Counted from the first letter of the stretch, positions 24,097-32,803 are shown. The stretch is 64,000 nucleotides of DNA from Vibrio penaeicida (GCF_002933855.1 NZ_BFAQ01000023.1:114323-178322), one strand, 5' to 3'. Notes: generated by a model not told the origin, from the letters alone. Program-made: numbers and translations.

Positions 24097-24147
24097 CTCA
24101 GTTCGTAATGAGCCTTAGTTCGAAATAGCCCTTAGTTCGTAATAGAC
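24097..24147. repeat. Three 17-bp tandem repeats
   Basis: Units at 24097-24113, 24114-24130 and 24131-24147 share the form CTTAGTTCGTAATAGCC with two to four differences each. They lie just after the DppF-like gene and are not a typical terminator. They could be protein-binding repeats or the product of slippage. The rest of the gap to 24366 shows nothing else. Confidence 0.7.
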
Positions 24148-24366
24148 TGTACAGCCCTGTCGATATATCAATCAATACCAGTTTTGGACAATTTCTGCAC
24201 AATTCGGATATAGAGCTGGATATGCGTAGACTATCTTGTGTTTAGTATGTAAATAGAATGTTAACAATGGAGTTTGATAAATGGGTGATTTTGCAGCCAC
24301 ACAGATACCCGTTGTAAAGACATCATTACGAAAAGCAGTTTGACGCAATATAGTGAGGAGTGACGG

Positions 24367-25377
24367 ATGTATGACTCCAGAATAAATAACTCTTTGTTTC
24401 GTTTGGTCGATCAGGAATTCAGCCAATCGGAAAGGCTTCTTTTTTCATCTGGGAATGTAACTGAGGTGTGTGACGCCGTAGGGCAAGTCATGAAATCTCA
24501 TTCACTTTCGGTGAAAGAAGATCGCACCAAGTTGGACGCAAAAATGCATTTTTTGCAGCTAGGTGAAATTTCGGTAAGCCGTCTTCATTACGGTGCTGGG
24601 GTAGACATTGAACCCGGTGCAATGAAAGAGTTTTTTCTTGTCCAAATGCCTCTGTCTGGCAGGGCTGTGATTGAGAGCCCACACAGCGTGGTGGATTCCA
24701 CAACAAATCTTGCCTCTGTGCTAAGCCCTGATGATAGTGTAAGCATGCAATGGAAGCCAAATGTCGATCAGCTGATGATCAAAATTCCAAAGCCATTAAT
24801 TGAGCGTACTGTGGTGGGCATAACGGGTCACGCCCTGCATGAAACGGTTCGGTTTGATTTGGGGTTTGAATGGCAAAGAAGCCGAGAGTGGACAAGCTTA
24901 CTTTGGTATTTGTTGACTTATGCCGCTCAGATTTCACCGTTCGAAAACCAGAATAGCCTGATCCTTGGACAGCTAGAGCAGTTGGTCGCCACGTGTTTGC
25001 TAAGTTGCCATTCTCACAATTACTCTACCAATGCAGCGAAAAGCAAACCCTCTATCCGGCCTCGACATGTTCGGATTGCTCAATCGTATATTGATGCACA
25101 CTTGAACGAAGACATCAGTGCTGAAAGGCTTGCTGGAATTGCTGGCGTGAGTGTACGCAGCTTATACGGTGGGTTTAAAGATTTTCTTGGTATCAGTCCT
25201 ATGCAGTACTTGCGTAATCTTAGAATGGAAAAGGTGCATTCAGAGCTACAAGGTGGGCAGGCGCAAAGCGTAACAGGGGTTGCGATGAAGTGGGGGTTTT
25301 CTCATATGGGGCGGTTTAGCGTCGCGTATAAAAGCCGCTATGGCGAAAGCCCAAGTGAGAGCCTAAGGCGATTGTAG
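24367..25377 (+). CDS. AraC/XylS-family transcriptional regulator
   Basis: Transcription factor of 336 residues. The N-terminal two thirds form an AraC_binding_2 type domain (LHYGAGVDIEPGAMKEFFLVQMPLSGRA near residues 77-102), common in regulators of aromatic-compound degradation. The C-terminal AraC DNA-binding domain begins near residue 235: IAQSYIDAHLNEDISAERLA, the first helix-turn-helix GVSVRSLYGGFKDFLGISPMQYL, and the second, VAMKWGFSHMGRFSVAYKSRYGESP. The ATG at 24367 follows GAGGAGTGACGG. It converges on the SDR / monooxygenase / flavin reductase operon and is its most likely activator, sensing an aromatic substrate; a shared terminator separates them. Confidence 0.9.
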   Translation: MYDSRINNSLFRLVDQEFSQSERLLFSSGNVTEVCDAVGQVMKSHSLSVKEDRTKLDAKMHFLQLGEISVSRLHYGAGVDIEPGAMKEFFLVQMPLSGRAVIESPHSVVDSTTNLASVLSPDDSVSMQWKPNVDQLMIKIPKPLIERTVVGITGHALHETVRFDLGFEWQRSREWTSLLWYLLTYAAQISPFENQNSLILGQLEQLVATCLLSCHSHNYSTNAAKSKPSIRPRHVRIAQSYIDAHLNEDISAERLAGIAGVSVRSLYGGFKDFLGISPMQYLRNLRMEKVHSELQGGQAQSVTGVAMKWGFSHMGRFSVAYKSRYGESPSESLRRL

Positions 25378-25432
25378 TTTTTTCTATTTTCATTTTTCTT
25401 TCGAATTTTTTATCTTTCTCATTCCTTTAAAT

Positions 25433-25475
25433 AAAGCCTCTATCGAATGTCATAATCCATTCGAAAGAGGCTTTT
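25433..25475. terminator. Bidirectional terminator between AraC and flavin reductase genes
   Basis: AAAGCCTCT (25433-25441) pairs with AGAGGCTTT (25466-25474), with CGAATG/CATTCG forming an inner stem. T-rich flanks occur on both sides, so it can stop transcripts from both convergent genes. Confidence 0.85.
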
Positions 25476-25523
25476 AACCCAAGTCCACCTCATGATGAAC
25501 CTAGTCTCAAGAGGCGATGGCTT

Positions 25524-26072
25524 CTATGCACTTGCTAGAGAGGTAAATTTCCCTTGGTGGAAAACCAGCGGAGGGCGCTCTGTCGAATCTGTTGAAAGAA
25601 CGCTACCAATCAAGAGTAGGTGATCGCCTGCGGAATTTTGTTCCGCATTTTTGCAGATCAGTGTGGCGATAGCGCCTTCAATCACAGGCACACCTTGAGC
25701 GTTAATGTGGTAATCAATGCCATCGAACTTGTTCTCTATTTTTGAGCTGGCAAATCGCATAGCCAGATCTTCTTGTTCACCGGAAAGAACATTGATGGAG
25801 AAGTGATCACAGTCGTTAAAGTTCGCCAAGTTAGGGGATTGGGTTCCTAAACTCCAAAGCACTAAAGGAGGCGTGAGGGAGAGCGACGCAAAAGAGTTGA
25901 TCGTGAGCCCTATTGGCACGCCTTCTGCTGTTCGAGTCGCTACAATGGCAACGCCTGTTGGGTATTTACCTAGCGCTTTTCGCAGAACTTGAGGAAGCAA
26001 AGATTCGCTGTCTTGTTTTGTCGGTTCTTGGCTCGTCGGTTTTTGGCTAGTTGGGGTTGAGTTATGGCTCAT
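25524..26072 (-). CDS. Flavin reductase of a two-component monooxygenase (StyB-like)
   Basis: NAD(P)H:flavin oxidoreductase of the Flavin_Reduct (HpaC/StyB) family, 182 residues. After a hydrophilic N-terminal tail with TSQKPTSQEPTK repeats, the domain starts LRKALGKYPTGVAIVATRTA (near residue 30), followed by GLTINSFASLSLTPPLVLWSL, which binds the flavin, and F-S-I-N-V-L-S near residue 97. It supplies reduced FAD by diffusion to the partner monooxygenase. The gene starts 12 bases after the monooxygenase stop, with GGAGG in front. The pairing with a StyA-type oxygenase is the usual two-component layout. Confidence 0.9.
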   Translation of the reverse strand: MSHNSTPTSQKPTSQEPTKQDSESLLPQVLRKALGKYPTGVAIVATRTAEGVPIGLTINSFASLSLTPPLVLWSLGTQSPNLANFNDCDHFSINVLSGEQEDLAMRFASSKIENKFDGIDYHINAQGVPVIEGAIATLICKNAEQNSAGDHLLLIGSVLSTDSTERPPLVFHQGKFTSLASA

Positions 26073-26084
26073 AAATCTTGCCTC

Positions 26085-27323
26085 CTACGCACTTTTAACC
26101 GAGTGGGAATCAACGAAATCTCGACACAAATTGGCGTCATCCCACCAAGGGTAAAAACTCGGTGGATGATTGAACCCGTTTGCGATGGTCGAAGCGAGTG
26201 ATGGGTATTGCTGTGCCGACGCGAGCAGTTCCAGAATATGGGGCGGAGGCGGAAGCAATAAACTGTTGGTCCAACTCACCACACTGCTTGCGTATTCCCA
26301 GAAAGTTTCGAAGGTTTGGTTCATCCAGTCGGCATTAAATGGCTGCTCTCCTCGTGCCAAAATGGCGTCGCCGTACACTTTTGCGGCTTTGGTGGCATTG
26401 TTGGAGCCTTGACCTGTAATCGGATCGTTCGTTGCTACTGCATCGCCCATACCAAACACCAAGCGTCCCGAAGGTAACGTCATCACAGGTTTGCGAATGG
26501 TTGGTGGAAAACGGCCGGCTAGAATGCCATTTTCGTCGGTTAATTCTGTGTGTTGGCAACGCTCTGCTTCCCAAGGGAGAAAGGTCTCTAAGATCTTCTT
26601 ACTGGTGGCAAGGTGTTCTTGTGGGGTACTCACATCGTTCCAGCAATCCATAGCGCCGCCGGGAATTCCCTCAAATACCATGATGTCGCAAGGACCAGAA
26701 GTGGTGAACGCTGGAAAGGTAAAATATTCACCCACGCCCGGAATCAAATTGAACGCGACTTGGCTGAAATCATCCTGTTTTTTCATGCCGTTGACGTAAG
26801 TAAGGGCAAGCGCGCGTTGTGGTTTACTGAATGTAGAGCGAGCTTCATCGCGCTCAAATAGCCTGACGACATCTCCTTTCCCTGCTGCAAGGAGCACCAA
26901 GTCGTGGGTGGATGTCAGTTTTTCTAGTTCAGAGACACCGACATCTTCAATGATCAACTTGCCTCCTTTGGACTCAAAGAGCTCCATCCAAATGGGCATT
27001 TTGACTCGTTGGTCAACGGCTTGGGCTGGTTTGTCTAAGGTGGCGCTCCAGCTAATAGCTCTTTCCCCTGCGATTTCTGGGTGAGGGACGGAAAAACCAA
27101 TGCCATCGATATTCGGGCAATTTTTTTCCCATAAGTTTAAGCCTGAGTCCCGTTCGATTTGAAGCGCGTCGTCGAACATACACTGGCTGGACAACACTCT
27201 TCCATCGCGCACGCTTTCTGGTGTCCGGTTGGTCACCACGGTCACACGGTAATCATTGTCTAAAAGACGAATAGCTAAAGGAAGACCTGCCTGTCCTCCC
27301 CCAACAATGGCGATACTTCTCAT
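26085..27323 (-). CDS. StyA-like FAD-dependent monooxygenase (styrene/indole type)
   Basis: Group E flavoprotein monooxygenase, 412 residues, resembling the oxygenase of styrene and indole monooxygenases, which epoxidise an aryl double bond using FADH2 from a separate reductase. It starts with the dinucleotide-binding SIAIVGGGQAGLPLAIRLLD-type fold. Further family marks are VRDGRVLSSQCMFDDALQ near residue 40, AAGKGD near 147, FPAFTTSGPCDIMVFEGIPGG near 203, and FGMGDAVATNDPITGQGSNN near 290, the FAD-contact DG motif. It sits between an SDR gene and a flavin reductase gene in one operon. In Acinetobacter iif clusters the same trio turns indole into a dihydroxyindole product; that parallel is inference here. 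Confidence 0.9.
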   Translation of the reverse strand: MRSIAIVGGGQAGLPLAIRLLDNDYRVTVVTNRTPESVRDGRVLSSQCMFDDALQIERDSGLNLWEKNCPNIDGIGFSVPHPEIAGERAISWSATLDKPAQAVDQRVKMPIWMELFESKGGKLIIEDVGVSELEKLTSTHDLVLLAAGKGDVVRLFERDEARSTFSKPQRALALTYVNGMKKQDDFSQVAFNLIPGVGEYFTFPAFTTSGPCDIMVFEGIPGGAMDCWNDVSTPQEHLATSKKILETFLPWEAERCQHTELTDENGILAGRFPPTIRKPVMTLPSGRLVFGMGDAVATNDPITGQGSNNATKAAKVYGDAILARGEQPFNADWMNQTFETFWEYASSVVSWTNSLLLPPPPHILELLASAQQYPSLASTIANGFNHPPSFYPWWDDANLCRDFVDSHSVKSA

Positions 27324-27380
27324 GATTTCACTCCTTTGATAATAAGATGTCTCATTTTTCTGTTATTCCTCAATGACTCT

Positions 27381-28154
27381 TTATTCTGCCAAGCGAGGAA
27401 TGGCGGGTTTTGCTTGTTCTGGTCCCATTGCGGAATAGCCGCCATCCACTGAATAATCCGAGCCTGTGACAAAGCTGGATAAGTCGGACAGCAAAAATGC
27501 CACAACTTGGGATACTTCTTCTGGTGTACCAACTCGACCTGCGAGATGAAAATCCGCGGCGACTGAATCGGTTTTTTCTCGATTACCATCGGTTAATTCA
27601 TCCATGATCCTTGACCAAACCCAACCCGGTGAAACGGAATTAACTCGGATACCGTCGGGGGAAAAGTCCATTGCCATACTGCGAGTGGCTTGAAGTAGTG
27701 CTGCTTTGGAGGCGGGATAGAGCCAGCGACCGGTTTGCGCGATGGAAGAGGAAATACTGGTGAAATTCACAATTGAACCACCACCTAGCGCCATCATATG
27801 GGGTCGAACGGCATTGGATATCATTATGGCACTGACAAGGTTTGTATTGAGGGCACGAAGCCAATCTTCTCGGTTGGATTCTTTCCCTTCGTCTAAGTAT
27901 GTTGCTGCTAGGTTGACAAGGAAATGGATACCACCGTGGGTTCGCATGGTGGCTTCGATGCCGCTGTTTAGCTTTTCATCGTTTGTGATATCGATTTCGA
28001 AATAGCTTAAGTTTTTGTTATCTGTGTAAGGGGCTGGCGCAATATCAAATACCACCACTTTCACACCATATTCGAGCAGAGTATTGACGACCCCTTGCCC
28101 AATTTTTGTGACGCCGCCAGTCACGATGGCGACTTTTCCTTTTAATCCTTTCAT
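27381..28154 (-). CDS. Short-chain dehydrogenase of the monooxygenase operon
   Basis: Cytosolic SDR oxidoreductase, 257 residues. It shows the coenzyme loop T-G-G-V-T-K-I-G-Q-G near residue 12, an acidic residue after the second strand (VVVFDIAPAP; NAD preferred), NLAAT in place of NNAG near residue 87, S-S-S-I near 139 and Y-P-A-S-K near 152 as the catalytic Ser and Tyr-Lys, and YSVDGGYSAMG at the C-terminus. The ATG at 28154 follows AAGGAGAGGGTCG. It is the first gene of the operon with the StyA-like oxygenase and its reductase. The order SDR-oxygenase-reductase suggests that it oxidises the diol or hydroxylated product that the oxygenase forms, as IifB does in indole breakdown. Confidence 0.88.
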   Translation of the reverse strand: MKGLKGKVAIVTGGVTKIGQGVVNTLLEYGVKVVVFDIAPAPYTDNKNLSYFEIDITNDEKLNSGIEATMRTHGGIHFLVNLAATYLDEGKESNREDWLRALNTNLVSAIMISNAVRPHMMALGGGSIVNFTSISSSIAQTGRWLYPASKAALLQATRSMAMDFSPDGIRVNSVSPGWVWSRIMDELTDGNREKTDSVAADFHLAGRVGTPEEVSQVVAFLLSDLSSFVTGSDYSVDGGYSAMGPEQAKPAIPRLAE

Positions 28155-28172
28155 CGACCCTCTCCTTGGTTT

Positions 28173-28195
28173 CGGTACCTAGATTGGTATACCTG
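28173..28195 (-). promoter_or_regulatory. Repeated motif upstream of the monooxygenase operon
   Basis: Read on the minus strand, AGGTATACC is followed 14 bases after its start by AGGTACCG, about 20 bp before the SDR start codon. Such a direct repeat could be part of an AraC-family site, but the spacing is not the usual 21-22 bp. Weak support only. Confidence 0.25.
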
Positions 28196-28320
28196 TTGGC
28201 ATTACCATCCTCCTTCTAGTGAGGTTCAATCTCTATCCACAATTGAATTCAGGTATCCAAAGCCTGCAGGTAAGTCGGCTGATATTGAGTGGGGAGAGCA
28301 GCCTTTGGCGACAATTAAAA

Positions 28321-28344
28321 AGCCCGCGACTATTCTCGCGGGCT
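28321..28344 (-). terminator. Terminator of the phosphatase gene
   Basis: On the minus strand AGCCCGCGA pairs with TCGCGGGCT around a 6-base loop and is followed by TTTTTAATTG. It lies 45 bp after the phosphatase stop. A strong intrinsic terminator. Confidence 0.9.
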
Positions 28345-28388
28345 TAGCTTACGTGTACTTAGTGTTTGCGATTACTTAGTGCTAGCGA

Positions 28389-30257
28389 TTACTGTCCGCA
28401 AACCAAGTCCCAACTGCCATCGCTGCCAGGGACGGAATCTGTCCAGTACTTGGCTTGGTAGATTTTCCCTTGGTAGACGATTTTATCGCCCGTTCCTGCA
28501 TGGCTCGGGTTTCCTGCCCAATCAGTTTGAGGCCAGTTAGGGTAAACATTGATCCCCGCCGTATTGCAAGTTGTGCCGCCACCGCCACCACCCGTTCCTT
28601 TAGTGAAGCTAGCGTTTAGCGTCACGCCAGAAAACGCGCTGTAACCGGTTAAGTTGATGTAGTACGTGCCAGCTTTTGGTGTGGCAAATGGGCACGATTC
28701 GTTGTTACCATTTTTGTAGGGACGACAATCATTACTGCTTGATGTTGGTTTGGAGCCGTGTTTAACGTACAGGTCCACATCACCTGAACCACCGCTGGTG
28801 GCGATGGTTAGGTTGGTTGCACCAGAAGGGACAGCCAATGTATAAGTGATGGTTTGACCTTTAGACGCTGCGATCCCAGTCACTGGTTTGCCGTTTTCCA
28901 GCTCTTTGCCTGTTGGTGGCGGCGGTGGTGGTGGAGTTATTCCCTTATCAATAACCGATAAGTTGTTGGATGCACGGGTGAGCTTAAGGACATCCCCAAT
29001 TTGAGATGCCGACCACCAGTTCACGCCACTTGGCAGTGCTAGAGGGTTTGCGTTGCGTTGCTCTCGGCTTAGGGTTTCGGCACCCGAACCAAATTGTGCG
29101 GTACGAACCTCTAATGTGTTAGGGCTAACACTTAATACTTTGAATTGCTGAATGCTGGCCAAATCAATGGTCCAACTTTTCGGATCGTTTGCGCTACGAG
29201 CGGGGGCACCCCAACTGCCTTCACCCACATAAACCGTACCGCCAGAAGTGGTTGCGGTGAAGTTGGAACCAGAAGGTTTCAATGCTTCGGTGACTTTATT
29301 TATGTGCGTATCCGATTCCACCACCAAATTCATTTTGTGTTGATAGAATAAATTTGCCCACCAAGAGACCAAAACAGTGTTGTCTCGCTTACCAGAATAA
29401 TGCGGGTACATCGGCTTGTGGTACTGCGCCATGCGCCATTTTGCTGAGTTGGCACTGGCTGCTAAATCTTGGCTCAGCCAATTGTTCATGGCTGTTGCGT
29501 AGCTAGACCAACCGCTGTCTTTAAACTGGCTATTAAGGGTATAAACACGCAGCAGTGGTGATACGTTAAACGCACCATAGGTATCTTTAGGGTTACACGT
29601 TTTATTGCCATCGAAATCGGCACCAAAGACTTGGCACACAGTGCTGTAGTTGTCGTCTTCATGGTTACCGTGTGTGGGCACGAATGGGTAAATTCGTTTG
29701 TAGTTAACCCCGTCTATCAAATCGCTTGAAAACGTGAGTTGCCAATCTTTTAGGTATTCACGCATTTCCGAGGCGGAGTTTTGGTTGGTGTAGTCGCCAC
29801 CATGCATAATGAACAAAGGGCGTACCTTCGCAACTAACTTGTTGCCTGCGCGGCGATTTGTCCAACCTGTACGGGTATCGCCTCCTGCAATCGCGACAAA
29901 CGGAGAGTTGTCTGTTGGGGCGGTTTTGAACCAAAGGCGATCGCCACACCCAGCATCGTCACACACTCGGTAGTAAACCGGAGAGTTGGATGGCAAGCCA
30001 CTTAACTGCACAAAGCTGCTTTTCAGTGAGTTGGCGAACGTATGGCTAAAAGACACATTGGCTTTTTTCCACTGCTGCTCGCTGGTGGTGAATCCATATT
30101 TTACGTGGTGATTAGTGCTTGTTGTTGGGGAAAACCCGATCGTGGCTTTTGAAGATGATGACCCATCCCAAACCAAACGGTGGTATTCACTTCCTGCGAA
30201 GCTTTGACAAGCCATAGCGGATAATCCGATCAGAATGCTTGTTCTGAGGTAATTCAT
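28389..30257 (-). CDS. Secreted metallophosphoesterase with PPC and chitin-binding-type modules
   Basis: Secreted phosphatase of 622 residues in four parts. Residues 1-21 are a signal peptide. Residues 25-112 are a fibronectin-like purple-acid-phosphatase N-domain. Residues 120-390 are a calcineurin-like metallophosphoesterase with GGD (125-127), GGDY (153-156), GNHE (197-200), YHKP (279-282) and SDTH (315-318) as metal-binding motifs. A proline run (442-448) leads to a pre-peptidase C-terminal domain (about 451-553), and a glycine run leads to a CBM5/12-like module (563-622, with the aromatic residues W574, W580 and Y604-W605 and two cysteines). The last module usually binds chitin, so the enzyme may release phosphate from polymers held on chitin surfaces. 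The ATG follows AAAGGACTAAAAA. Confidence 0.9.
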   Translation of the reverse strand: MNYLRTSILIGLSAMACQSFAGSEYHRLVWDGSSSSKATIGFSPTTSTNHHVKYGFTTSEQQWKKANVSFSHTFANSLKSSFVQLSGLPSNSPVYYRVCDDAGCGDRLWFKTAPTDNSPFVAIAGGDTRTGWTNRRAGNKLVAKVRPLFIMHGGDYTNQNSASEMREYLKDWQLTFSSDLIDGVNYKRIYPFVPTHGNHEDDNYSTVCQVFGADFDGNKTCNPKDTYGAFNVSPLLRVYTLNSQFKDSGWSSYATAMNNWLSQDLAASANSAKWRMAQYHKPMYPHYSGKRDNTVLVSWWANLFYQHKMNLVVESDTHINKVTEALKPSGSNFTATTSGGTVYVGEGSWGAPARSANDPKSWTIDLASIQQFKVLSVSPNTLEVRTAQFGSGAETLSREQRNANPLALPSGVNWWSASQIGDVLKLTRASNNLSVIDKGITPPPPPPPTGKELENGKPVTGIAASKGQTITYTLAVPSGATNLTIATSGGSGDVDLYVKHGSKPTSSSNDCRPYKNGNNESCPFATPKAGTYYINLTGYSAFSGVTLNASFTKGTGGGGGGTTCNTAGINVYPNWPQTDWAGNPSHAGTGDKIVYQGKIYQAKYWTDSVPGSDGSWDLVCGQ

Positions 30258-30271
30258 TTTTTAGTCCTTTA

Positions 30272-30949
30272 TTATTCATTACTTCTGTGATTAATTGACG
30301 TTAATGTCATCTGCGAGGTATGCCCCTCGCGGTGCGGCTCTGAAACCAGCACCACAAAGGCAGCATTGCGATAAGGCAAAGTATTTTCTTTGCCCTCAAA
30401 AAGGTTAAATGCCAGTGCTCCGTGCTTTAAATGGCGGTACTGTTGGTCTAGCGCTTTATTGGCGCTTATCGTCCAATAATCGCTGTTTTTAATTCGTGGG
30501 AAGAAGTCTGTGGCGATCTGAGCCTGATTTGGTCTGTCGTTGTTTTGTAACAGAGAAACCAATTCCTTTGGTGTGGGCAGTCGCCAATTATGATTGCCGC
30601 ATAACCCTTGCGCATTGGTTCGTTTGATCAGCGCTTGGGTGTCGCATCGCCCGTCTTGATAGAAGCAGTCCCCTTTATCGGGTGCACCTAATTGTCCATT
30701 GAACCAAGAGTAGGTCCAATCGGCATCGTGAATGGACTCGTCATCGGTTTTGACTTCCCATAGCAATCCTGTTTTTTCATCGGCCACACACGCCCAAGGA
30801 CCTTGCCAAGGCATCAAATGTTCACCAGTGCTGGTGACTTTCACGTAGCGAGGGTGATCCAATTGAACGGGCAGTATGCTCAAACTGAAATAGCTATAAA
30901 GAGAAGTGGCAGCAACCATTACGAGTGTGGCAAGTATTCTTAGTGTCAT
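30272..30949 (-). CDS. DUF1566 (Lcl C-terminal) domain protein
   Basis: Exported or membrane-anchored protein of 225 residues. A hydrophobic segment at residues 4-24 (LRILATLVMVAATSLYSYFSL) is a signal anchor. The rest matches the DUF1566/Lcl fold: TGLLWEVKTDDES near residue 60, TYSWFNG, then C-G-N-H-N-W-R-L-P-T-P-K-E-L near residue 117, which is the family's core motif, and the closing FVVLVSEP. Cysteines C53, C94, C101 and C116 may form disulfides outside the membrane. The function is unknown. Its start overlaps the stop of the cytochrome gene (ATGA), and only 14 bases separate it from the phosphatase gene, so the three may be one transcript. Confidence 0.8.
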   Translation of the reverse strand: MTLRILATLVMVAATSLYSYFSLSILPVQLDHPRYVKVTSTGEHLMPWQGPWACVADEKTGLLWEVKTDDESIHDADWTYSWFNGQLGAPDKGDCFYQDGRCDTQALIKRTNAQGLCGNHNWRLPTPKELVSLLQNNDRPNQAQIATDFFPRIKNSDYWTISANKALDQQYRHLKHGALAFNLFEGKENTLPYRNAAFVVLVSEPHREGHTSQMTLTSINHRSNE

Positions 30950-32466
30950 TGCACGTACTCCAGTTGTATAGGACGATGATGGCGTGTGTGAGCTATCTGT
31001 GAGTGATCAAAGGCGGATACCCATATGCAGGTGCCATCTTCCAAGGCAACGTCGTGCTTTGAACCTGTATCGTGTTTACGAGAGACTTCTAGTGTCCAAT
31101 ATCCGTTTTCCCACTTTCCTCGTGCGCGCACGTTGGCTCTATCCCCTTCAAACTGGTTAGAACGGTATAAAACCGAAGGCATTTCGCTGCCATCAGGTAA
31201 GGTGTCGTGCGTTTTTTGATAGGGTTGACTGCCAAACCAAGCAAGAGGGCGGGTGACTAATGAAGGTTCTGTTGGGAGCCTTTTGGGGATGACAGAGTGG
31301 GGGGAGTACCACTTCCAATTCATTTTGTATCCGCCACTGTCTTTGCCGTCGGTAAGGTAGCCCGCGGTGTATCGGCGTTCGCCAAATCGAGGTGTACTGG
31401 CAGGACCAAAGAAATTATCGTCTGCTTGAAACATATCGTTGGTGCGAACGGCTTTCCAATGCCACAAATCGCGGATCCGATTATCCATGCTGGCGTGGTA
31501 GCCCTTACCGTGCCAGTTTTCGGGCTTGCCTTTAATCGGCTTACGACCTAGATAAGCCGTGCCATCAGCACCGTAGCCGCAGGTACTGGAAATCATGACA
31601 GCGAATTTGTCTTCGTAGTAGGTTGTTTCATCAAAATGATGGAACCCATTTTGCCGAACCACCCATTTGCCGTTTTGCTTAAATAAAGGCAGATGAGCAA
31701 GGCTTTTGGTGGCGTCTTTCCAGCGGAATAAAAAGTAAGTTTCAAATTGGTTTGCGGCGGCTTTTATCGAAACTGTTGTTTGTCCATCAATGAAATTGGC
31801 TCCCCCCGTAGTGAGAACAGAGATTTCTTTTGCGTCCTGCCAAAAAGCCTCACTCGATTCTCCATCCACATTAACCAGTTCATCAATGCTTATTTTTTTA
31901 ACCGTTAAAGGTAGCTGGCTGCCAGAATATATAAATGCCCAACCAGCCCCAGCGGTTCCCAGTGACAGGAGAAGTGTAAGCGAAAGCCGTGCTTGCTTTA
32001 GCGTTCGAAATGGCACCACCATCTTTAGCACGTTCGCCCCATATTGAATGATGTAAACCAAGCTGTGCAGTATCAAAAAAAACAACATGCCAATGGCAGA
32101 CCAAAAGTGCCAAGCCTGAAAGTTCATAAAATCAAACTGCCACCAATAGAGTGCACCAGAAATCAGAGCCGATAGAGTGATGACATAGCCAAAGTATTGA
32201 ACCCAGAGGTGGTATGGTGATGATGCTTTGGTCGCGCGTTTCTTGCGGCGTAAAACATAAAATACGTAGCCCAATGCGCTAGAAAAAAGAACGATACCAC
32301 TTATGTAATGAAGATCATGCAGGTTACCCTGAGGCAATATGGGGGAAAGCCAATATAAGGTTCGATCCGAGACCAAGTGAACCCTCAAACCTGTGAGTAA
32401 ATTAATGAGTGCTGAAATAGAGACAATCAAGTGGAGAAGAATGAAATTGTAACGCTTGGGGGTCAT
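30946..32466 (-). CDS. Cytochrome b561 / ethylbenzene-dehydrogenase-type haem fusion
   Basis: Membrane haem protein of 506 residues from the ATG at 32466 (a TTG at 32493 is possible). Residues 1-180 hold four to five membrane helices with spaced histidines (LHLIVS, LHDLHYISG, FQAWHFWSA, LHSLVYI) typical of the cytochrome b561 fold. Residues about 200-500 resemble the haem-binding subunit of ethylbenzene/DMSO-type dehydrogenases (EB_dh): SSEAFWQDAKEISVLTTGG, FLFRWKDATKSLAHLP, DKFAVMISSTCGYGADG and GKWENGYWTLEVSRKHD. The periplasmic part could pass electrons to the quinone pool through the b-type haems. No molybdenum enzyme lies nearby, so the donor is unknown. Confidence 0.8.
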   Translation of the reverse strand: MTPKRYNFILLHLIVSISALINLLTGLRVHLVSDRTLYWLSPILPQGNLHDLHYISGIVLFSSALGYVFYVLRRKKRATKASSPYHLWVQYFGYVITLSALISGALYWWQFDFMNFQAWHFWSAIGMLFFLILHSLVYIIQYGANVLKMVVPFRTLKQARLSLTLLLSLGTAGAGWAFIYSGSQLPLTVKKISIDELVNVDGESSEAFWQDAKEISVLTTGGANFIDGQTTVSIKAAANQFETYFLFRWKDATKSLAHLPLFKQNGKWVVRQNGFHHFDETTYYEDKFAVMISSTCGYGADGTAYLGRKPIKGKPENWHGKGYHASMDNRIRDLWHWKAVRTNDMFQADDNFFGPASTPRFGERRYTAGYLTDGKDSGGYKMNWKWYSPHSVIPKRLPTEPSLVTRPLAWFGSQPYQKTHDTLPDGSEMPSVLYRSNQFEGDRANVRARGKWENGYWTLEVSRKHDTGSKHDVALEDGTCIWVSAFDHSQIAHTRHHRPIQLEYVQ

Positions 32467-32803
32467 GTTCAGTTCAGTGCAAAAGCCAATCAAATGAGTA
32501 AGGTTTGATGGTAGAAGCTGGTGAACGAATTACTATTTAAACTCCGTTAAAATTCTGTTACTTACTAAATTGGTTCTATTTTTGTTATGCAACAAAGTGT
32601 ATCTTTCAGTAATTATTTGTCACAGATAACGTAAGTCGAATTCTCATTTTTGATTAGGTGGGTGATTGTCATAAAGCGGGCAAGTTAATCGATTACTATT
32701 CAAGTGTATTTTTTGTCACACAATCACTTTCAAACTTCTCTAAACAACCAATTCACTGAATACAACGAGTTCTAAATTTTGCCTAGTAGGAAACGGAGGT
32801 CTC
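32467..32803. other. Divergent promoter region upstream of SemiSWEET and cytochrome genes
   Basis: This 337-bp AT-rich gap contains no gene. Two TTTGTCACA-like stretches (around 32618 and 32714) recall half-sites of cAMP-receptor-protein sites, but neither has a matching second half at the right distance. Promoters for both directions must lie here. Confidence 0.4.

Noticed and set aside
25477..25500. Sequence resembling one end of the MITE
   Set aside because: Only partial similarity with an extra base and no partner end nearby; not called as an element.
32614..32730. Two TTTGTCACA-like stretches considered as CRP sites
   Set aside because: Neither has a second half-site at the correct 6-bp spacing.
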